DNA of 63,630 nt from NCBI GenBank assembly GCA_964556705.1, contig CAZKXX010000006.1:1-63630 (forward strand). The letters run 5' to 3'. The notes beneath the pieces were generated by a model. That model was not told where the DNA came from. It did not search any database and saw nothing but the letters and a program-made list of their open reading frames with translations. Of this stretch, positions 59,310 through 63,630 are shown one piece after another. The stretch comes from CAZKXX01 sp964556705 (lineage in GTDB: Bacteria > Acidobacteriota > Terriglobia > UBA7540). Position 1 is the stretch's first letter, and every line of letters begins with the position of its first letter. The translations under genes were made by a program, and so were the position numbers.

Positions 59310-60257
59310 TCATTCCATCGGCAGCCTGCGCCCGTCCTCGCTGCTCGCGGCCAGCCGGCTGAAGTAGTTGTAGGAGATTCGGGCGATTTCTTCGATCACC
59401 GCATCTCCGTCCTCGTCGCGCGCCAGATAGGCCGTCATCACCGAGAGGATGAAGGGGCGGCCCGGCAATTCCACCACTCCTGATTCGCATCGCACGCCCT
59501 CGAGCCACCCGGTCTTATTGGCGAGCGGGACCTCGGACGGGATCGCGCGGCGGAAGACGCTGTGCGGCCCGTCCTTCGGGAGGCTCAGAATTCTCCAGAA
59601 CTCTTTCCTGTGCGCGGCATCGAGGACGCGGCCTGTGCGGACAGCTTCAAGCAGCGCCATCATTTCGCGCGGTGTGGAGGTGTTCTCGTTTCCGCGCCGA
59701 GCCGCTTCGAGGTCAAGCATCCGGCGGCGCAGCCGGGTCTTTTCCAGGCCCAGCGAGCCCAGCGTGCGGTTGACGTTCTCCATGCCCACCCGGTCAATCA
59801 GAATGTTCGTCGCTGAATTGTCGCTCAGAACGATCATGAGGACGGCGAGATCGCGCAGCGAGAGCGTGGCCGTGCCGTCGCCGAGCATGTGCAGGACGGG
59901 CTCCGTATCGCCGGCGGCCGCCGTTGTGTCGTCGGCGCGGACGGTGTGGCGGGATTCGAGCGCGAGCGTCTCTTCCTGCGCCTGGCGCAGCAGTTCGAGA
60001 AGCACCGCGATTTTGATCGAACTCGCCTGGGGAAAGACCGTGTCGGGGAAGCGCAGAAAGGTCTCACCGCTTTCCAGGTCCTTGACGGCGTAGCCCACCA
60101 CGCCGTCCACGCCCTCGGCGGCGCGGGCGAGGTCGGCCTCGAAACCGGCGCGCAGGGCGGATTGAAGAGTCTCCTCGGCGCGCGCGACTTCACGGCCGCC
60201 GGCGAGCAGGAGGAACGCGAAGCCGGTCAGAAGAGCTGCTTGTTTCAGCGAGCGCAT
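59310..60257 (-). CDS. class A beta-lactamase-fold serine hydrolase
   Basis: 315 residues from the ATG at 60257 (GAGG eight bases upstream); earlier in-frame codons precede the signal peptide (MRSLKQAALLTGFAFLLLAG). Fold motifs: SSIK (SxxK), LSDNSATN (SDN) and NKTGW (KTG). The omega-loop Glu of true class A beta-lactamases is not clearly placed; the region reads MLDLEAARRGNENTSTPREM. It could be a beta-lactamase or a related peptidoglycan hydrolase. Periplasmic. No regulator is adjacent. Confidence 0.85.
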   Translation of the reverse strand: MRSLKQAALLTGFAFLLLAGGREVARAEETLQSALRAGFEADLARAAEGVDGVVGYAVKDLESGETFLRFPDTVFPQASSIKIAVLLELLRQAQEETLALESRHTVRADDTTAAAGDTEPVLHMLGDGTATLSLRDLAVLMIVLSDNSATNILIDRVGMENVNRTLGSLGLEKTRLRRRMLDLEAARRGNENTSTPREMMALLEAVRTGRVLDAAHRKEFWRILSLPKDGPHSVFRRAIPSEVPLANKTGWLEGVRCESGVVELPGRPFILSVMTAYLARDEDGDAVIEEIARISYNYFSRLAASSEDGRRLPME

Positions 60258-60331
60258 GCGAGCGACCTCGTCAGCAGCGGGGATGCGGGCGGGCCGGCTT
60301 CCTCGCTTCGATCCGGCTGCCGGCGGAAATC

Positions 60332-60359
60332 CCGGATTCAAGATTCCGGATTCAAGACC
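60332..60359. repeat. heptanucleotide tandem repeat, four units
   Basis: CCGGATT, CAAGATT, CCGGATT, CAAGACC; also readable as two 14-mers. Located in the spacer upstream of the beta-lactamase-like gene. Confidence 0.75.
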
Positions 60360-60503
60360 GGCGCTGAGCGAGGCCTCAGCGATTTCCCACCGCCGGTGCG
60401 CCCGTCACCAGAGCGAACCTCCGGACTGAGCATCGAACCCTTCTCCCGCCACAATTGGTTGAGCACCTCACGGTGAGTTCCCCTTTGGCGAGCCCAGTGC
60501 GAT

Positions 60504-60552
60504 GAGAATCTTCATTCAGCAATCATCCATGATCAATCTTCAATTCTCAAAG
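60504..60552. repeat. heptanucleotide tandem repeat, seven units
   Basis: GAGAATC, TTCATTC, AGCAATC, ATCCATG, ATCAATC, TTCAATT, CTCAAAG. The last unit covers the stop codon of the ThiF-like gene, so its 3' end lies inside the repeat. Confidence 0.75.
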
Positions 60553-61560
60553 CCCGATGTATTTGGCGTAGAGCCCTCGCGCCACGGCCGGGTCGTCGGT
60601 CCCTTTGATGATGGCGCGCCCGTCGGTGAAAATCGTAAGTTCATACCGTTCCAGCCTCCCGCGCAGCAGGAAGCGGTTGTTTTTCACCGGCCCGAACCGG
60701 GCCAGGCGCGCTTCCAGGGCCTCGAGGTCGAGCCCGCGCGCCTCGCCCGGATGCACCTGCACGGCGTCGCGACCGCAGAGGGTAGTCAGGTCATTGGCGC
60801 CCCGCTTTAAGTGAACGAACTCATGCTTCTGGCAGGCGCGACATTCGCGGTCGAGAACGGGTCTAACGGCCTGATACCGGTTCTCCCAGACGTCAAAGGC
60901 GAGCAGCGAACCGTGAAGGCGGTCGTGCTGGCCGAGCAGCAATTTGAGGGTTTCCGCGACTTGCAGCGCGGAAGCCCAGTGGACGGCGGGGGAGATGACG
61001 CCCGCCGTGTCGCAGGTCTCGTGCAGCCCCTGCGGCGGCTCGGGAAAGACGCAGGCCAGGCACGGCGTGCGGCCGGGCACCACGGTCATCGTGGCCGCGT
61101 AACTGGCCACGACGGCGCCGTAAATCCACGGGACGCCGAGCTTGAGCGCCGCGTCGTTGAGCAGGTAACGCGTCTGGTAGTTGTCCGTGCCGTCGAGCGC
61201 GACATCGAAGCCAGCGACCAGCGCTTCGATGTTGCGCGCCGTGACGTCGGCGACGACGCCTTCGACGCGCACGTCGGAGTTGATTTGATTCAGCTTCCGC
61301 TCGGCGGCGACGGCCTTGGGGAGACTCTCCGCCGCGTCGCCTTCGTCAAACAGCGACTGCCGCTGGAGGTTGCTCGGCTCGACGAAGTCGCGGTCCACGA
61401 TGCGCAGGGTTCCGACTCCCGCGCGGGCGAGCGCGGCCGCGTGCGCCGACCCCAGCGCTCCGCACCCGACGATGACGACCCGGCTCCCGAGCAGCTTGAG
61501 CTGCCCTTCCGGCCCGATGGGGCGGAACAAAGTCTGCCGGGAATATTTCGAGAGGTCCAT
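60547..61560 (-). CDS. ThiF/MoeB-family adenylyltransferase
   Basis: 337 residues from the ATG at 61560; an ATG eight codons earlier lies within a TATAAT (61583-61588) that may be the -10. E1-like fold: RVVIVGCGALGSAHAAALAR (nucleotide loop), LRIVDRDFVEPSNLQRQSLF, DVALDGTDNYQTRYLLNDAA, zinc CxxC pairs CLAC and CRAC. It adenylates the C-terminus of a ubiquitin-like sulfur carrier (ThiS, MoaD or a similar protein), giving thiamine, molybdopterin or thiolation precursors. The C-terminal ~90 residues are a small carrier-like or rhodanese-unlike domain. The carrier partner is not in the window. Confidence 0.88.
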   Translation of the reverse strand: MDLSKYSRQTLFRPIGPEGQLKLLGSRVVIVGCGALGSAHAAALARAGVGTLRIVDRDFVEPSNLQRQSLFDEGDAAESLPKAVAAERKLNQINSDVRVEGVVADVTARNIEALVAGFDVALDGTDNYQTRYLLNDAALKLGVPWIYGAVVASYAATMTVVPGRTPCLACVFPEPPQGLHETCDTAGVISPAVHWASALQVAETLKLLLGQHDRLHGSLLAFDVWENRYQAVRPVLDRECRACQKHEFVHLKRGANDLTTLCGRDAVQVHPGEARGLDLEALEARLARFGPVKNNRFLLRGRLERYELTIFTDGRAIIKGTDDPAVARGLYAKYIGL

Positions 61561-61628
61561 GGGACCGGGTCCGTCTAAAGCCATTATACGCGCACGCGGA
61601 AAAAGTAGGGGATGGCGCGCGGTCGGAC

Positions 61629-61656
61629 GATGGAGGATAATAGAGGGACGAGGGAA
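61629..61656. repeat. heptanucleotide tandem repeat, four units
   Basis: GATGGAG, GATAATA, GAGGGAC, GAGGGAA in the divergent spacer between the ThiF-like gene and pcm. It is weaker than the other blocks. Confidence 0.5.
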
Positions 61657-61745
61657 GTTCCCGCTGAGGCCGAGGCGAACCGCGGCCGCTTCGTCGCGGA
61701 GAACGCCTGCTTCCCGGACCCGCGGCCGTTCCGGGCCCTTTGAGA

Positions 61746-62414
61746 ATGTTCGAGACCATTCCGTTTGAATCCGCGCGCCGCGCCATGATTGACCGGCAGC
61801 TTCGCGGGCGCGGCATCCGCGACGCGCGCGTGCTGGAAGCTATGTTCCGCGTGCCACGACACGAGTTCGTGCCGGCGGCCTTCGTCAGCGCGGCCTACGA
61901 CGACCATCCGCTTCCCATCGGCGATTCGGAAACCATCTCGCAGCCTTACATCGTGGCGGCGATGACCCTGGCGGCCGACGTCCACCCGCGCGACAAGGCT
62001 CTTGAGGTGGGCACCGGAAGCGGATACCAGGCCGCGATTCTGGCCCACCTCGGGGCTACGGTGTACACGGTGGAAAGAAATTTCCGGCTGGCCGAGGAGT
62101 CGCGCGAACGGCTCCGCCGGCTGGGTTACGGAGGCATTGAAGTCGTGTGGGGAGACGGGACCGAAGGCTATCCCGCCGCCGCGCCTTACCAGGTGATTCT
62201 GGTGACGGCCGCCTCACCCGACGTTCCGCCGCCGCTCGTCGGGCAGCTCGCCGAGGGCGGGCGTCTGGTGATCCCGGTCGGTGACCGGCAACACCAGGAT
62301 TTGAAGCTCATTTTCAAACACGACGGCCAGCTGGCGGAACGCTATCTCGATCCCTGCATGTTTGTGCCGCTGGTCGGCAAGCACGGCTGGCCGGAAACGG
62401 AACGCGTCCATTGA
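61746..62414 (+). CDS. pcm: protein-L-isoaspartate O-methyltransferase
   Basis: 222 residues from the ATG at 61746; the frame is open to a TTG two codons earlier. PCMT motifs: AYDDHPLPIGDSETISQPYI, ALEVGTGSGYQAAILAHLGA (SAM-binding), VVWGDGTEGYPAAAPYQVIL. It repairs isoaspartyl residues in damaged proteins using SAM. No clear ribosome-binding site. Confidence 0.96.
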   Translation: MFETIPFESARRAMIDRQLRGRGIRDARVLEAMFRVPRHEFVPAAFVSAAYDDHPLPIGDSETISQPYIVAAMTLAADVHPRDKALEVGTGSGYQAAILAHLGATVYTVERNFRLAEESRERLRRLGYGGIEVVWGDGTEGYPAAAPYQVILVTAASPDVPPPLVGQLAEGGRLVIPVGDRQHQDLKLIFKHDGQLAERYLDPCMFVPLVGKHGWPETERVH

Positions 62415-62423
62415 GACTTCCGG

Positions 62424-62453
62424 TTGAAGGCCGGCCCGCATTTCTTCTATAGT
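62424..62453 (+). promoter_or_regulatory. promoter placing transcription start at the GT2 start codon
   Basis: TTGAAG (62424-62429), 18 bases, TATAGT (62448-62453). The expected start, six to seven bases on, coincides with the GTG at 62460, predicting a leaderless mRNA. Confidence 0.55.
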
Positions 62454-62459
62454 CGGCGC

Positions 62460-63194
62460 GTGCCGGACCCCTTCCTGAGCGTCGTGATTCCCGCATACAA
62501 CGAAGCCCGGCGTCTGGGCCCGACTCTCGACCGGGTGAGCGAATTCCTGGCTTCAAAACCTTTCGAGAGCGAAATGATCGTCTCGGACGACGGCTCGACG
62601 GATTCCACGCCGGAAGTCGTGCGCGAGGCGGCCGCGCGCATCCAGAACCTCCGGCTGTCGCGCCACGAACCGAACCGCGGCAAAGGTTTCACGGTGCGGC
62701 GCGGCGTGCTCGAAGCGCGGGGAACTTACGTGCTGTTTTCCGACGCCGACCTCTCCTCGCCCATCGAAGAGCTGGACAAACTCCTCGAAGCGCTCGAACG
62801 GACGGGCGCCGATGCTGCGGTGGGCTCGCGCGCTTTGCAGCGGGAATTGATCGGAGTTCACCAGCCGTGGGTCCGCGAGACGGCGGGGCGGTTCTACAAT
62901 CTGCTGGTTCGCCTGTTTACGGGGCTCAAAATTCACGACACGCAGTGCGGGTTCAAACTCTTCCGGCGCCGGACCACCCGGCGCGCCTTCGAGTTGCAGA
63001 CGATCGAGGGTTTCGGTTTCGATCCCGAGCTGCTGTTTCTCATCGAGCGGACGGGCGGGAGGCTCGTCGAAGTGCCTGTCCGCTGGAACGACAATCCCGC
63101 CACGAAAGTCCGATTCCTGCGCGACGCGACGCGCATGTTCAGCGACCTCGTGCGCATCCGCTGGCGCGCGCTGACCGGCCGGTACGGCATTTGA
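62460..63194 (+). CDS. GT2 family glycosyltransferase, dolichyl-phosphate-mannose-synthase type
   Basis: 244 residues from the GTG at 62460; the frame is open to a TTG at 62424, which lies in the -35. GT-A fold: FLSVVIPAYNEARRLGPTLD, IVSDDGSTDSTPEVVREA, YVLFSDADLSSPIEELDKLL (DxD-like DAD) and IHDTQCGFKLFRRRTTRRAF, ending VPVRWNDNPATKVRFL. This pattern matches polyprenyl-phosphate sugar synthases acting on the cytoplasmic face of the membrane, which supply donors to GT-C enzymes such as the GT87-like gene at 42.6-43.9 kb. Substrate sugar unknown. Confidence 0.92.
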   Translation: MPDPFLSVVIPAYNEARRLGPTLDRVSEFLASKPFESEMIVSDDGSTDSTPEVVREAAARIQNLRLSRHEPNRGKGFTVRRGVLEARGTYVLFSDADLSSPIEELDKLLEALERTGADAAVGSRALQRELIGVHQPWVRETAGRFYNLLVRLFTGLKIHDTQCGFKLFRRRTTRRAFELQTIEGFGFDPELLFLIERTGGRLVEVPVRWNDNPATKVRFLRDATRMFSDLVRIRWRALTGRYGI

Positions 63195-63222
63195 AAACCG
63201 GTCAACAGGTTCGAGATTTTTC

Positions 63223-63251
63223 TTGACTCTTTTTCGGAGCCTTTTTAATAT
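63223..63251 (+). promoter_or_regulatory. promoter of the short standalone transcription unit
   Basis: TTGACT (63223-63228), 17 bases, TAATAT (63246-63251). Predicted start near 63258. It is one of the strongest promoters in the window and has no conventional gene downstream before the terminator at 63437. Confidence 0.75.
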
Positions 63252-63257
63252 CCGCCC

Positions 63258-63482
63258 AACGCTAGAAAGGAGGTGATCCATGCCAATCGAAAGTAACCTT
63301 AGCGAGGGTGCTGAGGCTTAGGCGCCCGAAGCGCCGGCAAGTGGGATCCCCTCCCTAGCGAAGAGGGGCGAAGTGGCAAGGCGCTCGACGGCGCCTGCTC
63401 CGACGCGTCGGAGCGGCCAATTCCCATCAGTATCCGGGCCCCTGGCTCTGCGGTCCGCGCAGAGCCAGGGGCCTTCGTTTTT
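63258..63482 (+). ncRNA. candidate structured small RNA with 13-codon ORF and anti-SD mimic
   Basis: About 225 bases between a promoter and an intrinsic terminator. The leader holds AAAGGAGGTGATCC (63266-63279), the exact complement of the 16S rRNA 3' tail, followed by a 13-codon ORF. Then come local hairpins: GGCGC/GCGCC (63321-63335), CCCCTC/GAGGGG (63348-63353 with 63363-63368), AGGCGC/GCGCCT (63379-63396) and GCTCCGA/TCGGAGC (63397-63414). GGATCCCCTCC at 63344-63354 could pair with the leader at ten of eleven positions and competes with the second hairpin. I do not recognise the family. Confidence 0.6.
63280..63321 (+). CDS. 13-residue acidic leader-type peptide
   Basis: ATG at 63280 to TAG at 63319-63321 encodes MPIESNLSEGAEA. 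It has the longest Shine-Dalgarno in the window (14 bases complementary to the 16S tail, GGAGG six bases from the ATG). The peptide is soluble and acidic, not a toxin-like hydrophobic helix. It may be a regulatory ORF whose translation matters more than its product. It is too short to prove. Confidence 0.45.
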   Translation: MPIESNLSEGAEA

Positions 63483-63483
63483 C
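63437..63483 (+). terminator. strong intrinsic terminator of the small transcription unit
   Basis: A perfect 16-bp stem, GGCCCCTGGCTCTGCG (63437-63452) with its complement at 63458-63473, and a 5-base loop, followed by TTCGTTTTTC. It overlaps the stop codon of the convergent NUDIX gene and may serve both directions. Confidence 0.95.
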
Positions 63484-63630
63484 AGTCTCCCGACCTTCTA
63501 TTTTTCCGACGGGCTCTAAGAGCGGCAAAGATGACAGCCGTCGCCCTCTCGGTGAGGTTGTATTTCCGCAGGTCCTCCGGCCGCACCCAGCGCGCGTCGA
63601 GGCAGTCGGACGCCGGTTTGAGCCGTCCGC
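63482..63630 (-). CDS. NUDIX-type hydrolase, C-terminal fragment (start outside window)
   Basis: Only the last ~48 codons lie in the window, with TGA at 63482-63484. The translation LDARWVRPEDLRKYNLTE followed by RATAVIFAALR resembles the C-terminus of NUDIX hydrolases (ARWV-PEDL-YxLTE). The NUDIX box itself is outside. The call rests on this short match. Confidence 0.6.
   Translation of the reverse strand, partial: GRLKPASDCLDARWVRPEDLRKYNLTERATAVIFAALRARRKNRRSGD

Noticed and set aside
59310..60257. Acquired beta-lactamase resistance gene
   Set aside because: The omega-loop Glu is not clearly placed and there is no mobile element, so only a beta-lactamase-fold hydrolase is claimed.

Overview
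The window is about 63.6 kb of GC-rich bacterial DNA and looks like part of a chromosome. It has housekeeping genes (ligA, glmU, cysS, pcm, two tRNAs) on both strands, short spacers, and no phage, plasmid or transposase genes. A 10-N scaffold gap at 15054-15063 shows it is a draft or metagenome assembly. Several features together point to Acidobacteriota: a large Oar-like TonB receptor, an FG-GAP/ASPIC-UnbV protein, secreted TPR proteins, a GlgE/TreS/TreYZ cluster and a GGDEF/HD-GYP hybrid. This assignment is an inference from gene content; there is no rRNA in the window.

Layout. 1-3.7 kb: a minus-strand operon of a Cys/His-rich secreted protein, a TonB-dependent receptor and an Asp-box lipoprotein cut by the window edge, probably for uptake of a metal or other small ligand. 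3.9-10.5 kb: a Clp-N/zinc-ribbon protein, a porin, a membrane GAF-GGDEF-HD-GYP protein behind a structured leader, and a MEDS-domain protein. 10.6-23.2 kb: a five-gene alpha-glucan/trehalose operon (glgE, treS-maltokinase fusion, treZ, a GH57/DUF3536 enzyme interrupted by the gap, treY) with a perfect dyad just upstream. 23.4-29.9 kb: a divergent DUF1175 / alpha-2-macroglobulin / six-TM protein operon. 29.9-32.7 kb: a SpoIID-peptidase fusion and a minimal penicillin-binding transpeptidase, a second cell-envelope unit converging on the first. 32.7-41.4 kb: an ASPIC/UnbV protein, two TPR proteins, an Oar-like TonB receptor and a tRNA-Gly/tRNA-Cys unit with a consensus promoter. 41.5-53.2 kb: galT, a GT87-like protein, yraN, a class III aminotransferase, cysS, a VTT membrane protein, a YdjM-like protein, a lipid kinase, a small secreted protein and ligA. 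53.3-63.6 kb: repeats, glmU, two uncharacterised secreted or membrane proteins, arsR-arsM, a beta-lactamase-fold hydrolase, a ThiF-like enzyme, pcm, a GT2 glycosyltransferase, a short self-contained transcription unit, and the end of a NUDIX gene.

The most unusual items are these. (1) At 63223-63483 a promoter and a strong terminator enclose only a 13-codon ORF, whose leader is a perfect complement of the 16S rRNA 3' tail, and a structured segment carrying an imitation anti-Shine-Dalgarno. (2) Degenerate heptanucleotide tandem repeats occur in at least nine spacers. (3) treY lies in frame behind the GH57 stop codon with no usable ATG, GTG or TTG. (4) A perfect inverted repeat lies in front of glgE.
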